Positions 1 to 10,053 of a stretch of DNA of 64,000 bases are shown in pieces. The translations under genes were made by a program, and so were the position numbers. The number at the start of each line of letters is the position of its first letter. Position 1 is the first letter of the stretch. This stretch comes from Endomicrobium sp. (GTDB taxonomy: Bacteria; Elusimicrobiota; Endomicrobiia; Endomicrobiales; Endomicrobiaceae), in the NCBI GenBank assembly GCA_031260705.1, contig JAISLA010000001.1, forward strand, positions 124,001 to 188,000, written 5' to 3'. The notes under the pieces are model-generated. The model saw only the letters and a list, made by a program, of their open reading frames with translations. It did no database searches and was not told where the DNA came from.

Positions 1-192
1 TTTTTGCGGCAATAGAAAGTAAAAAAATGTTAAAATAAATATAAAAGGAGTGAAAGAGACTGCTTCAGAACTTGATTTGGAATTATCGTAAAAAAAATAA
101 CCGGCCGCGGCAGACTGATGTGGAACACACAATTGTGATTTTGTATCCGGATAATTTCAACAAAGTCTCAAACTATTGAAGAAAACTATAAA

Positions 193-1644
193 ATGCATAA
201 CAATAATCAGGAAATAGATTTAAAAACAGAGGTTTTGGAAAGGATTATAAGAGCATTCTTTTCTCATGATTTTAAAGAAAGAGCGCGGCTTATACCGTTT
301 GATATGCGCCCGAAAGGCGCTGAAGTTTTGTACAGGTGTTGTATATATAAAGAGCGCGCTATCCTTAAGGACCGCGTTATAGCGGGACTGGGTTTTGCAA
401 TAGAAGATGACTGTGAAACGGTTGACTTGTCAAAATATGCAGAAAGATCTCTTGAGCGCAGGAAACCTGAGGAAAATCCCCTCACGATCGTTAAGGCTGC
501 CTGTAAAGGTTGCGTTCCTAATAGAATTTGTGTAACGAACTTATGTCAGGGATGTGTGGCAAATCTTTGTCGGAAGGTATGTAAGTTTGATGCAATATCC
601 ATAATCGGCGGAAAATCGGTAATTGACAGCAATAAATGTAAGAACTGCAAAATGTGTATAGAGGCTTGTCCGTATAATGCTGTAGTGAAAATAGCCGTTC
701 CCTGTGAGGATTCTTGTCCGGTTGACGCAATTAAAAAAAATGTAAACAGCACCGCGCAGATAGATTACAAAACCTGTATATATTGCGGTAAGTGTATTAT
801 GAGTTGTCCGTTTGGCGCTGTTCACGAAAAAAGTCAGATAATTGACATTTTAAAAAATATAGTTTCCTGTAAAAAAGTTATTGCTTTGATAGCACCTTCA
901 ATTGTCGGACAGTTTTCTGGAAACGTTTATCAGTTGAAATCCGCTATAATAAAAGCAGGCTTTTCAGATGTGTATGAGGTTGCGCAGGGAGCGGACACAG
1001 CCGCAATAAATGAAGCAGAAGAATTTGAAAAAAGAATGAAATCTGCCGGATCTATTATGACAACTTCCTGCTGCGCGAGTTATAATCAGTTTATAAAAAA
1101 ACATCTGCCCGAAATAAGAACGTTTGTGTCGGATACTGAAACGCCTCTTTACTATATTGCTGGGAAAGTGAAGGCTAAACATAAGGATGCTCTGACTGTT
1201 TTTATAGGTCCCTGTATTGCAAAAAAGAACGAGGTGAAGGAAAACAGCAATGTTGATTATGTAATAAATTACAAGGAACTTGCGGCGTTATTTAACGCAA
1301 AAGATATTAAAGTTCAGGATTGCAAAGAAGAAAAATTTGATATTGAAAGTTCAAGACAGGGACGCGGTTTTTGTATTACAGGTGGGGTTGTGGCTGCCGT
1401 ATCAAAAGTTCTTGAAACAAAGGATTTAGTAAAGCCGCATGTAATCAACGGTTTGAACAAAGAAACAATCAGACAGTTGAAAAAAATTGTTAAGGATCAA
1501 AAATGTGCAGAAGGAAATCTGATTGAGGTGATGTGCTGCGAAGGAGGCTGCATCGGCGGCAATGCAACAGTCTGCATGCCAAAAGTTTCCATAAAAGCGG
1601 TAAAAGCTTTATCGGAACAAAGTAAAGATATAACTGAAAAATAA
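193..1644 (+). CDS. Monomeric [FeFe] hydrogenase-like iron-sulfur protein
   Basis: This 483-residue protein has an N-terminal part of about 95 residues, a Cys-rich 4Fe-4S region (about residues 95-220, with two ferredoxin-type CxxCxxCxxxCP motifs near 150 and 197) and a C-terminal hydrogenase H-cluster domain. The three H-cluster motifs are visible: TSCCAS (about 290), GPCIAKKNE (about 339) and EVMCCEGGCIGG (about 445). The known role of the family is reversible proton reduction or H2 sensing with ferredoxin. TSCCAS in place of TSCCP and the diverged third motif suggest a group-B-like rather than a classical group-A enzyme; this is inference. Only a weak ribosome site (GAAG) precedes the ATG. 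A hairpin follows the stop codon, and the next gene is a pseudogene, so it is probably monocistronic. No HydE/F/G maturases lie in the window. Confidence 0.85.
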   Translation: MHNNNQEIDLKTEVLERIIRAFFSHDFKERARLIPFDMRPKGAEVLYRCCIYKERAILKDRVIAGLGFAIEDDCETVDLSKYAERSLERRKPEENPLTIVKAACKGCVPNRICVTNLCQGCVANLCRKVCKFDAISIIGGKSVIDSNKCKNCKMCIEACPYNAVVKIAVPCEDSCPVDAIKKNVNSTAQIDYKTCIYCGKCIMSCPFGAVHEKSQIIDILKNIVSCKKVIALIAPSIVGQFSGNVYQLKSAIIKAGFSDVYEVAQGADTAAINEAEEFEKRMKSAGSIMTTSCCASYNQFIKKHLPEIRTFVSDTETPLYYIAGKVKAKHKDALTVFIGPCIAKKNEVKENSNVDYVINYKELAALFNAKDIKVQDCKEEKFDIESSRQGRGFCITGGVVAAVSKVLETKDLVKPHVINGLNKETIRQLKKIVKDQKCAEGNLIEVMCCEGGCIGGNATVCMPKVSIKAVKALSEQSKDITEK

Positions 1645-1646
1645 AA

Positions 1647-1667
1647 ATCCGCTTTGAAAGAGCGGAT
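1647..1667 (+). terminator. Hairpin just after the hydrogenase gene
   Basis: ATCCGCT and AGCGGAT form a perfect 7-bp stem around a 7-nt loop, starting 3 nt after the stop codon. The tail (ATTTCGTT) is only moderately T-rich, so this may be a weak intrinsic terminator or a 3'-end stabiliser. Confidence 0.55.
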
Positions 1668-1753
1668 ATTTCGTTAACAAAACTTATGACTGATTGTTAA
1701 CCTTGCAGAAATTGGTATGTTATAAGCAGTTATTCGGGAGGGGGGGGTAGATA

Positions 1754-2687
1754 TTGAGAGTTTTAGTTACGGGCGCAAACGGTTTTGTCGGGAGACATAT
1801 TGTTGAAACATTGCTTGAGGCAAAACACAGTGTTATATGTGCCGTAAGAAAAACGTCAAATTTAAGATGGGTAGAAAATTTATCTGTAGAATACAAATAC
1901 GGCGATTTAAACGATAAAAAATTTTCTGAGACAGCCGTTAAAGACGTTGACGCTGTTGTCCACTGTGCTGGCATTGTGCGCGCTATGAGCATGAATGAAT
2001 ACTTTAAAGCAAACGCTGAAAACACTAAAAATCTGTGCGAGGCGGTTCTAAAAGTAAGTCCGTGACTAAAAAAGTTTATATTTATTTCTTCGCAGGTGGC
2101 TATGGGTCCGTCGGTTGCCGGTGGTGTTAAAAAAGTTACGGATAAAAATAATCCCGTTTCGGATTACGGGTTAAGCAAGCTGTCGGCGGAATCAGAGGTT
2201 AAAAAAATTCTTTGCGGAAAAGTTCCATATACAATTTTAAGCCCTGCCGCTGTTTACGGTCCGAGAGATAAAGATATTTTTTAATTTGGTATATAAACAT
2301 TTGAGACTTGCATCAATGACAAAAAGATTTTTACAGCTTATCTACGTAAAAGATGTTGCAAATGCTGTAACATCATGTCTGGAAAATAAAAAAACCGATA
2401 ATAATACTTATTATCTTGCAAACTCTGCTGTATGTACATGGTCTGAAAATAGGCAGAATTATATCCTCTTCTGCCGGCGTAAAGACAATTCTCTGCCTGT
2501 TGCGGATTTTGTTTTTAAATTTGCGGCAATGGCGGCGGGATCTTTATCCTATATAACAAAGAAGCCTGCGGTGTTAAACAGACAGAAAATTGTTGAAATG
2601 CTTTAGCAATATTGGACCGCCGATGCCGAACCTGCCGAAAACGATTTAAATATTGAGTTTACCTCGCTTGAGTTGCTTCTGAAATAA
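1754..2687 (+). pseudogene. Broken NAD-dependent epimerase/dehydratase (CerR-like)
   Basis: Translation gives an extended SDR/epimerase: GANGFVGRHI Rossmann motif at the start, VVHCAGIVRA, then YGLSKLSAE carrying the YxxxK catalytic pair, VYGPRDKD and, in another frame, RFLQLIYVKDVANAV. The reading frame is destroyed by an in-frame TGA at 2063-2065, a frameshift in a T-run near 2281, at least two further shifts between about 2445 and 2510, and a TAG at 2604-2606 before the last residues, which continue to 2687. A strong Shine-Dalgarno (GGGAGG) precedes the start. The intact protein would be about 310 residues. It sits ahead of remnants of an AONS-family synthase and a GNAT acyltransferase, an arrangement that recalls the ceramide reductase of bacterial sphingolipid loci. 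Confidence 0.85.
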
Positions 2688-2699
2688 CATATAATTGGT

Positions 2700-3110
2700 A
2701 TTTGAGCAATAAATTTTTCTAAACTATACTATTTTAAAGAACACCGATATTTTGAAAAATGTTTTAGGTTTTATGCCGCAAAAAAGTTAGGAAAAATAGG
2801 TTTCTATTCATATTTTTACATACTGTCGGGTATCATTCAATTTTGGAATCTCTTTCAAATCCGGCGTGCAAAAATGAAGTTTTGATTACAGACAAATTAT
2901 ATAATACATTTGATTGTTAGCTGTTGCTTATATTTTGAAAGAATAACAGAATAACAATGACATAGCGAACCTTAAACAGAAATATTACGAAAAAAACATA
3001 TTGCTTGTAATTAGCGGCATTTTTATATGGAAAACGGCTTTGTAAATTTCCCGTAAGTTTCAAGATTTGTAAAAAAGACGGAACGCAATCTGTCGGAGCA
3101 TAATAATTTA
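2700..3110 (+). pseudogene. Remnant of a serine-palmitoyltransferase-like PLP synthase
   Basis: No open frame survives, but pieces in different frames follow the order of the alpha-oxoamine synthase family. From about 2775 one frame reads KLGKIGFYSYFYILSG, like the FYPYFR stretch near the start of serine palmitoyltransferases. Near 2880 another reads VLITDKLYNT, like the ITDKLNHAS motif. Near 2955-3060 come NNDIANLK, LLVISGIF and MENGFVNFP, like HNDxxxLE and VVDGVFSMEGD. The PLP-lysine half is absent, so a large deletion has occurred. The assignment rests on my reading of short motifs across frames. The SPT subfamily is favoured over BioF/KBL by the GFYSYF segment and the two neighbours. Confidence 0.5.
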
Positions 3111-3146
3111 ATTGTATCGGAAATTATACGGCTGTATTAAAATAAA

Positions 3147-3973
3147 ATGAAGATAATTAAAGCAGATACCCGAGAGCAATTCAAGCGGTTTGTACGATTC
3201 CCTTGGAAAATTTATTCAAAAAATAGTCCGTAGGTGCCGGCTCTGATTTCAGATGCCGAAGGAATACTTTCAGAAAATAAAAATCCTTTCTGGATGCACG
3301 CAAAAAAGCAGCTTTTTTAGCTTACAATGATAGTGGCAATGTCATCGGCAGAATCGCGGCGATAATAGATTACAATCATATAACTTTTCAAGACGATAAG
3401 TGCGGATTTTTGTCGGAGGGATTTGATATACCGCCTAGTCTTATGATGGTTTATACTCCGCAATATTATCTGCGTCTTGTTGAATACGGTCTTAAAAAAG
3501 TAAAATAACTTTACGCTTATGATATGGATGTCAGCGAAGATTCAAGAGTTGGCAGGCTTGAAAGAATTGTTGTCGCGGCAAAAAAGAAACTTCCGACGTT
3601 AAAAATAAGAACTATGCAGGAAAGTTCGTTTGAAAAAGATTTAAAGTCTGTAAAATCAATATATAACCGCGCATGGGAAAAAAACTGGGGTTTTGTGCCT
3701 TGGAGCGATGAAGAATTTGTCGATCTTGCCTCGAAGTTAAAAATACTTATAATTCCGCAGATGGCAATAATAGCGGAAGTGTCGGGTTCGCCTGTAGGAA
3801 TGCTTATATCTGTGCCGGATTACAATTATGTATTGAAAAAACTTAACGGCAGACTTTTTCCGTTCGGAGTTTTTAAATTTTTATATCACAGAAAGAAAAT
3901 AGATAGTTTAAAGCTGATGATTATGGGCGTTATAAAAGAATGTAGACATAAGGGTATTGGATCCGGGAAGTAA
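3147..3973 (+). pseudogene. Broken GNAT-type acyltransferase (YghO / bacterial ceramide synthase-like)
   Basis: The start at 3147 gives MKIIKADTREQFKRFVRFPW, typical of the YghO-like GNAT family. A nonsense codon follows where a Trp is expected (about 3209, SP-stop-VPAL for DPYWVPPL), then a frameshift in a T-run near 3315 (LAYNDSGNVIGRIAAI continues in another frame), an internal deletion around 3405-3430 and a further stop near 3506. The longest surviving piece, 3524-3973, contains YNRAWEKNWGFVPW and reaches GIGS, where the acyl-CoA-binding region is cut off just ahead of smc. This family includes the proposed bacterial ceramide synthase; that link is inferred from family and neighbours. 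Confidence 0.75.
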
Positions 3974-4021
3974 AAATTTTGATTGATAACAGCGATAAGA
4001 AACCTGCGGAGAAATAATATA

Positions 4022-7000
4022 ATGTACTTAAAGAAAGTGGAAGTATGCGGTTTTAAATCGTTTGCCGACAGGACAGTATTGGATTTTGAACCTGGCATTT
4101 CTGGCATTGTGGGTCCTAACGGCTGTGGCAAATCTAATATATCGGATTCCATACGCTGGTGTCTCGGAGAGCAGAAAGCAAAATCAATGAGAAGCTCTAA
4201 TATGCAGGAAGTAATATTTGGCGGCACACAGACAAGAACTACTACCGGAATGGCCGAAGTTTCTCTTACTTTTGACAACTCGCAGAATGTTTTGCCTGTA
4301 GATTATTCCGAAGTTACCATAACAAGGCGATTATTCAGAAGCGGGGAAAGCGAATATTTTATAAACAAAATCCAGTGCAGACTTAAAGATATAAGAGATA
4401 TGTTTTTGGATACCGGCATAGGCTATGACGGTTATTCAATTATCGAGCAGGGAAAAGTTGACTTTCTGACTACTGCAAAACCTGAAGACAGAAGAGAGCT
4501 GTTTGAAGAAGCTGCCGGAATAGCAAAGTATAAAGTGAGAAGAGAAGAAACTTTAAGAAAACTTGAAAAAATCGACACTGATATGTCCCGTCTGTCAGAT
4601 GCTCTTGTTATTCATAAACGGCAGATAGCGGCTTTGAACTCTGCAGCAAAAAAGGCAAAACAGTATAAAGAGTACAGAGAAAATCTTGCAAAATATGAAA
4701 TTGTCTCTTTAGTGCGGCGCATAACCAGCGGCATCGGCGAAATAGAAAGAATCAAAAAAGCTTTGGACCCTAAAATAAAGGAATTTGAATCAGACAATGT
4801 CTTTATAGTGCAGCTTGATGCGGAAATTCAGGAAATGCGTCTTGTCTTAGACGGCAGAAATGAACAGTATGTGAATATAAACAGAGATTTAAGCGAAATA
4901 AAAACGCAAATAGGTGTTGCCGACCAGATGATACAGCATGCTATGGGGCGCGAAATCGAGATAAAAGCCGAGCAGGAGAGACTTGAGTGTGAGCTTGCGA
5001 CAAACCGCGATAAAGTTGCTCAAATGGAAAAACAGCTTAAAACTTTAAATGCCGACGACGACTCTTTGTCTGCTGAAGCTGTTCGTCTTGAAAACGTTTT
5101 CAAAGAAAAAGAACTGCAGTATAATTCGATAAAAGCCGGACTTTTGGAGTTTGAATCAAAAGAAAACGAAGTTCGTTCAAAGATTTCAAAGCTTAAGTCG
5201 GAAAAAGAGCAGCAGCTTAAATTAAAAACAGAGCTTGCGGAAATAAAAACACGTCTTGATACGGATACCATTTCTTTGGAGAGAATGATAACAATGCTTG
5301 AAAATGATGTTGAACCCGCAAATCGGGAAATTGCAGAGATTGAAGCTGAACTTGCCGACGCAGACAAGTCGCGGCATTTATTTGAATCCGAAAAAGAAAA
5401 AATAAATAAAACTGTTTCGGAAAATGAAGAGAAAATAAAAACTCTGGAAAACAGTTTGTCGCAGTGCAAAGAAACTCTTGCTTCATGTGAAGCCCGCATA
5501 GCTACTTTAAAGGAGTTTGATCAGCAGGATCCCGTAAGATCGTCTATAAGAGCGGTGCTGAGTTTGGGAAATGTTGCAAGAGGTCCCATAAGCAGTTTAA
5601 TTGATGCTGATGACGATAAAATCGGACTTATAGCGTCGGCTTTAGGCGAAAAATTAAATTACCTTGTTTGTGAAACTTCAGAAAGAGCCGAACGGGCTGT
5701 TGAATTTTTGGAAGACAATGGTTTGAGCAGGCTTTCTTTTATAGTTGCTGAGAAGATTTCCGATTCTTATAGGAAGTCCGATGTAGGACTTCCTCTGGGA
5801 TATGCTGAACTTATAAAATATTTTAGATATAATCCGGCAGATGAAAAAATAATCCGCTTTTTATGTTCCGATACTCTTGTCTGCGGGAATAAAATTTACG
5901 GGAATGTCATAGTTCAAGGCGGTGGAAAGATGTCTTTTGAGAAACCGGTGTTGATTGAAGAGCAGATAAAAAAACTTCAGAAAAAATCTGATGAAATCAG
6001 GCAGACTATTTCTTCCGTGCAGTCTGAAATAGAGCAAATGAGAGAATATCAGATAAATTCCCGTCTTGAAAAAGAGAGATTAGGTTTTGATACGATAAAA
6101 ATAAAAACGCAGATCGAGGAAAAACATTCCCGGATTGAAGAGAAAAAAAACGGATTAAAAAGTATTGTCAGGGAAATAAACAGACACAAAGAAGAAATAA
6201 ATTCTAAAAAAACGGAACTTGCGTCTTTTAGCGGGAAAATATCTGTTTTTGAAACAAAACTCGCAGATTATGAAAATGAAGAGAATAAGCTTTACGAAGA
6301 ATTAAAAATTTCTGACAACGGCATATTTTCGACGAGAAAAGAAGAAGAACTTATTGCTCCCCTTATGATGAGTGCTAGAAGCAGTTGGGATAAAAAAGCT
6401 GCTGAATTGGAAAATATGCGTAAAGGGCAGCAGTATATTCTTGACAATATTTCCAACATTAAGCAGCAGATAGTGTATGCTGAAAACAGAATCAGGGAAA
6501 ATAGTAAGAAACTTTCAGAATTGCTTGCTTTGCAGGAAGCGGAGACAGTAAAAATGCAGCAGTTATACGAGCGGCAGGCGCAGAAAGAAGCCGAAATAAG
6601 GATTTCTTTGACGGATAAGCAGACACTGCAGGACGCTCTAGACGCAAAAATAAAAGAATGGCGCGGTTTATGCGGTAAAGTTGATGGTTTAAACAACGAA
6701 ATAAACAATATGCAGTCCGATATAAAGAATTTTGAATATCAGAAAAATGATTTGGAAAAAAGACTTGCCGAAGCGTACGGTAAAAACTATGAAGATATTA
6801 AAAACGATTTTGATGGTGTTGATGAAGTAAACAGCGAAGAAATTACGGAAATAAAGAGAAAAATGGAATTTTTAGGCGCCGTAAATCTTGCTGCGCAGGA
6901 AGAATACGACGCTTTAGAAAAAAAATATAATTTCCTTTTAATGCAGCAGCAGGATTTGCTGAAAGCTAAAGACGATTTGTATGAAGTTATAAAAAAAATT

Positions 7001-7489
7001 AATAGTGCTACCGTAGAAAACTTTAAGGTGACTTTTGACATTGTAAAGGGAAATTTTAAAGGGATTTATAGAAAACTTTTCGGCGGCGGAGAAGCGGATT
7101 TAATGCTTACTGATGAAAATGATTTGCTTGGAAGCGGTGTTGACATCTATGCTCAGCCTCCCGGAAAGAAATTGCAGAACATCTCGCTTTGCTCCGGCGG
7201 CGAGAAAGCTTTAACTGCCGTAGCTCTGCTTTTTGCTTTTTTTGTCGCTAAGCCTTCGCCTTTTTGTATTTTAGACGAAGTTGACGCTCCATTAGACGAT
7301 GCAAACGTAGGCAGATATAACGCTATGGTTAAAGAGTTTGCCGCAAAAACGCAGTTTTTGATTGTAACTCATAATAGACGCACGATGGAGATGGCGGATA
7401 TTCTTTACGGCGTTACAATGGAAGAACACGGTATTTCAAAAATAATATCTGTAAAAATGAATAAACAAAACGATACAGTTGCGCAGTGA
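4022..7489 (+). CDS. smc: Chromosome segregation ATPase SMC
   Basis: This 1155-residue protein organises and segregates the chromosome as a DNA-bound condensin dimer. The N-terminal head has Walker A GPNGCGKSN (about 30-38). Two long coiled coils flank a hinge at roughly residues 500-660 (ISSLIDADDDKIGLIASALG and following). The C-terminal head carries the ABC signature LCSGGEKAL (about 1055) and Walker B FCILDEVDAPLDD (about 1081). The ATG at 4022 is preferred over an in-frame ATG at 3983: it starts at the conserved MYLKKVEVCGFKSF and has GGAG upstream, whereas the earlier start lies in the decayed acyltransferase tail. Length and motifs are complete, so the gene looks intact beside ruined neighbours. 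ScpA/ScpB are not in the window. Confidence 0.97.
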   Translation: MYLKKVEVCGFKSFADRTVLDFEPGISGIVGPNGCGKSNISDSIRWCLGEQKAKSMRSSNMQEVIFGGTQTRTTTGMAEVSLTFDNSQNVLPVDYSEVTITRRLFRSGESEYFINKIQCRLKDIRDMFLDTGIGYDGYSIIEQGKVDFLTTAKPEDRRELFEEAAGIAKYKVRREETLRKLEKIDTDMSRLSDALVIHKRQIAALNSAAKKAKQYKEYRENLAKYEIVSLVRRITSGIGEIERIKKALDPKIKEFESDNVFIVQLDAEIQEMRLVLDGRNEQYVNINRDLSEIKTQIGVADQMIQHAMGREIEIKAEQERLECELATNRDKVAQMEKQLKTLNADDDSLSAEAVRLENVFKEKELQYNSIKAGLLEFESKENEVRSKISKLKSEKEQQLKLKTELAEIKTRLDTDTISLERMITMLENDVEPANREIAEIEAELADADKSRHLFESEKEKINKTVSENEEKIKTLENSLSQCKETLASCEARIATLKEFDQQDPVRSSIRAVLSLGNVARGPISSLIDADDDKIGLIASALGEKLNYLVCETSERAERAVEFLEDNGLSRLSFIVAEKISDSYRKSDVGLPLGYAELIKYFRYNPADEKIIRFLCSDTLVCGNKIYGNVIVQGGGKMSFEKPVLIEEQIKKLQKKSDEIRQTISSVQSEIEQMREYQINSRLEKERLGFDTIKIKTQIEEKHSRIEEKKNGLKSIVREINRHKEEINSKKTELASFSGKISVFETKLADYENEENKLYEELKISDNGIFSTRKEEELIAPLMMSARSSWDKKAAELENMRKGQQYILDNISNIKQQIVYAENRIRENSKKLSELLALQEAETVKMQQLYERQAQKEAEIRISLTDKQTLQDALDAKIKEWRGLCGKVDGLNNEINNMQSDIKNFEYQKNDLEKRLAEAYGKNYEDIKNDFDGVDEVNSEEITEIKRKMEFLGAVNLAAQEEYDALEKKYNFLLMQQQDLLKAKDDLYEVIKKINSATVENFKVTFDIVKGNFKGIYRKLFGGGEADLMLTDENDLLGSGVDIYAQPPGKKLQNISLCSGGEKALTAVALLFAFFVAKPSPFCILDEVDAPLDDANVGRYNAMVKEFAAKTQFLIVTHNRRTMEMADILYGVTMEEHGISKIISVKMNKQNDTVAQ

Positions 7490-7671
7490 ATCTGTTATTT
7501 TTTTGCTGTAAACGCTTATTATTTTATTTCTTTATTGTAATTGGGTACGCTAGAGTTGTAAATTTTTGAAAAGATCTGGTTTTTCCGGGTACTTCAGTAA
7601 TTTGCAGGTTGCTTTGTTTTTTTTCAGCATGACAGAAAAAAAGAGTATGATAATTATATATCAGGAGTTTT

Positions 7672-8811
7672 ATGCCGGTGACAAAGATAAGTTTTATAAA
7701 ATGCGATGATTACGGTAAAGCGGATAATGCCGTCAGAGAAGCGGTCAGACTGTTGGGCTGCATATCTGCTTTTATAAGTCCGTCGGAGAAAATTCTTATC
7801 AAACCCAATCTTTTAAGTCCAAAAGATCCCTCCAAAGCGATAACAACGCACCCTGAGATTGTAAGAGCTGTTATAAAACTTGTAAAAGAAGCGGGAGCTG
7901 TGCCTGCAGTCGGCGACAGTCCGGGCGGTGCCATAAGAAACATAAAAAATTTATGGGAAACGACGCAGATGGAAAGAATTTGCAGGGAAGAAAATGTTGA
8001 ACTTATAAATTTTGAAGCTTCCAGTTCAAAAGAATTTGACATTAACGATAAAAATATAAAAAAAGTTAATTTCTCAAATGCTGCTCTGGACTGCGACGGA
8101 ATAATTAATCTGCCGAAGTTAAAAACGCATGCGTTGATGAGTTTTTCTGCAGGTATAAAAAATCTTTACGGATTAGTTCCGGGTCTTATGAAAGTGGAAT
8201 ATCATAAATATGCATCTAAAAACAAAGATTTTGCGGATCTGCTTACGAATATTTATTTGTTTTTCAAAGATAAAATAAGATTTACTCTTATCGACGGCAT
8301 TCTTTCTATGGAAGGAAACGGTCCGAGCGCCGGTGAAGTTAGAAAAACGGATTTAATTGCTGCTTCCCGCGATACTGCCGTTCTTGACGCATATCTGTTG
8401 AACGAGTTGAATTACGATATATCAAACAGCGGCATATTAAAAAATTTAAAAATAACAAAAGACATTCTCAAAACGGTTGAAGTTTCAGGTGAAAAACCTG
8501 AAAGTTTTAATTTAAAAAAATTTAAATTCCCGTCCGTAAGAAAGCTGGATTTGTTTCCGAAATCCTTAATACGTATTTTTGGGAAATTTTTGTGGGTAAA
8601 AGCGGATATAAATGAAAAAATATGCGTAAAGTGCATGCTTTGCGCCAGAGCATGTCCTGCGGGTGCAATACGGGCGGCAGCAGGTAATCAGTATCCGCAT
8701 ATTGACGCAGAGAAATGTATAAGCTGCTTTTGTTGTCACGAGATGTGTCCGCATAAAGCTGTCAAATTTAAAAAGAGCATGCTTGCAAAGATTTTTATAA
8801 AAGAAAATTAA
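7672..8811 (+). CDS. DUF362 protein with C-terminal 2x[4Fe-4S] ferredoxin domain
   Basis: This 379-residue protein has a DUF362 domain over about residues 5-260 (IKPNLLSP, THPEIVRAVI, GDSPGG, LPKLKTHALMSFSAGIKNLYG). A linker leads to a bacterial ferredoxin domain with CVKCMLCARACP (about 318) and CISCFCCHEMCP (about 349). The second motif begins CxxCxCC, slightly unusual but still supplying four Cys. The family is common in anaerobes and its biochemical role is not settled; an electron-transfer job is implied by the clusters. AGGAG lies 5 nt before the ATG. The next gene starts 12 nt downstream, so the two are probably co-transcribed. Confidence 0.88.
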   Translation: MPVTKISFIKCDDYGKADNAVREAVRLLGCISAFISPSEKILIKPNLLSPKDPSKAITTHPEIVRAVIKLVKEAGAVPAVGDSPGGAIRNIKNLWETTQMERICREENVELINFEASSSKEFDINDKNIKKVNFSNAALDCDGIINLPKLKTHALMSFSAGIKNLYGLVPGLMKVEYHKYASKNKDFADLLTNIYLFFKDKIRFTLIDGILSMEGNGPSAGEVRKTDLIAASRDTAVLDAYLLNELNYDISNSGILKNLKITKDILKTVEVSGEKPESFNLKKFKFPSVRKLDLFPKSLIRIFGKFLWVKADINEKICVKCMLCARACPAGAIRAAAGNQYPHIDAEKCISCFCCHEMCPHKAVKFKKSMLAKIFIKEN

Positions 8812-8823
8812 GAGAACGTTCGT

Positions 8824-9741
8824 ATGAAAAGAACCGGGCTGCAGAATTATGCAGAATATTGCGTGTTAAAAATCCTGATTTTTGCAGTCCGTTTATTGCG
8901 TAGAACTCTTGCTCAATTTTTGGGACGCGCAGCGGCATTGACGTTGTATTATTTTATTCCCATAAGAAAAAAAGATGTGCTCAAAAATATCGCTTTGTCT
9001 TTTCCTGAAAAGAGTAAAAAAGAAGTCGGTTTTATAGCTAAAAACGTCTATAAAACATTTACAAGGGTGCTTATAGATATGTTTTTTATCTTGAAGATGC
9101 CGGATGCTGAGATAGAAAAATTATTGATATATGATGAAGATATGATAAAAAGAGTGCTTGATAAAGGCAGGGGATTGGTTTTAATGTCTGCGCATTTTGG
9201 AAATTGGGAATTATCGGCTCTTGCGTTTGCGCAAAAATATCCTGTTGCGCTTTTTGTGTCGAGGCAGTCTAATAATTTTGTCAACACAATGATAAATAAT
9301 CTTAGAATGAAAGAAGGTTTTAATGTAATTAGTTTTCAAAGAGATGATAAAATGTCGTTTAGGAATATTGTGAAAGTGTTAAGGAAAAATCAGGTGTTTG
9401 CTATCCTCGGAGATCAGGATGCAGGAGAACACGGCGTTTTTCTGCCGTTTTTCGGACGGCTGGCTTCAACTCCTAAAGGTCCTGCATTTTTTGCTGTACG
9501 TGCAGGAAGTCCTATTATCACTGCTTTTGGAGTTTGCCAGAAAGACGGAAGTATGAAAATGAAAATTGAAGAGCTTCCCATGCCGGATACTGGCGATAAA
9601 GAAAAAGATATTGAGATAATCAACTCCATATATAATAAGAGACTTGAAGAAGTAATCCGCCAAAATCCCGAACAATGGTTTTGGTTCCATCGCAGGTGGA
9701 ACACTCGTCAAAAAAACGGTTTGCATAATAAAAAGGTTTGA
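8824..9741 (+). CDS. LpxL/HtrB-like lipid A acyltransferase
   Basis: This 305-residue protein belongs to the lysophospholipid/lipid A secondary acyltransferase family, which adds acyl chains to Kdo-lipid A or related lipids at the inner membrane. It has an N-terminal hydrophobic segment (about 10-45), the catalytic-type motif SAHFGNWE (HX4E, about 122-129), a glycine-rich GDQDAGEHGVFLPFFG block (about 199-214) with TPKGPAFFA, and the C-terminal PEQWFWFHRRW typical of LpxL/LpxM. Length is normal. Which acyl position it serves cannot be told. The TGA stop overlaps the -35 box of the tRNA-fMet promoter. Confidence 0.85.
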   Translation: MKRTGLQNYAEYCVLKILIFAVRLLRRTLAQFLGRAAALTLYYFIPIRKKDVLKNIALSFPEKSKKEVGFIAKNVYKTFTRVLIDMFFILKMPDAEIEKLLIYDEDMIKRVLDKGRGLVLMSAHFGNWELSALAFAQKYPVALFVSRQSNNFVNTMINNLRMKEGFNVISFQRDDKMSFRNIVKVLRKNQVFAILGDQDAGEHGVFLPFFGRLASTPKGPAFFAVRAGSPIITAFGVCQKDGSMKMKIEELPMPDTGDKEKDIEIINSIYNKRLEEVIRQNPEQWFWFHRRWNTRQKNGLHNKKV

Positions 9742-9767
9742 CAAATGTATTCAATCGTTGATATAAT
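9738..9767 (+). promoter_or_regulatory. Sigma-70 promoter of tRNA-fMet
   Basis: TTGACA at 9738-9743 and TATAAT at 9762-9767 are separated by 18 bp. The tRNA begins 36 nt downstream of the -10 box. The -35 box overlaps the stop codon of the preceding acyltransferase gene. Confidence 0.8.
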
Positions 9768-9802
9768 AATGTAATTGTTAAAAAGAAGATAAAAATAGTA
9801 GA

Positions 9803-9876
<74 letters not shown>

Positions 9877-10053
9877 GTCAATGCTTACTTCTTTCTGTGT
9901 CATACTTAGCGTAAAATTCTCTCCTTGTTGTATTTTATTTCTGCTTTTTTTCTTTACTTATCTTTTGTATTTCTTTTTGTATAAACCCTTTCTATTTTTT
10001 TCGGCTGCATTTAATCTTTTAAGTGAAATCGGGATGGGCACTGTCGTATTTGA

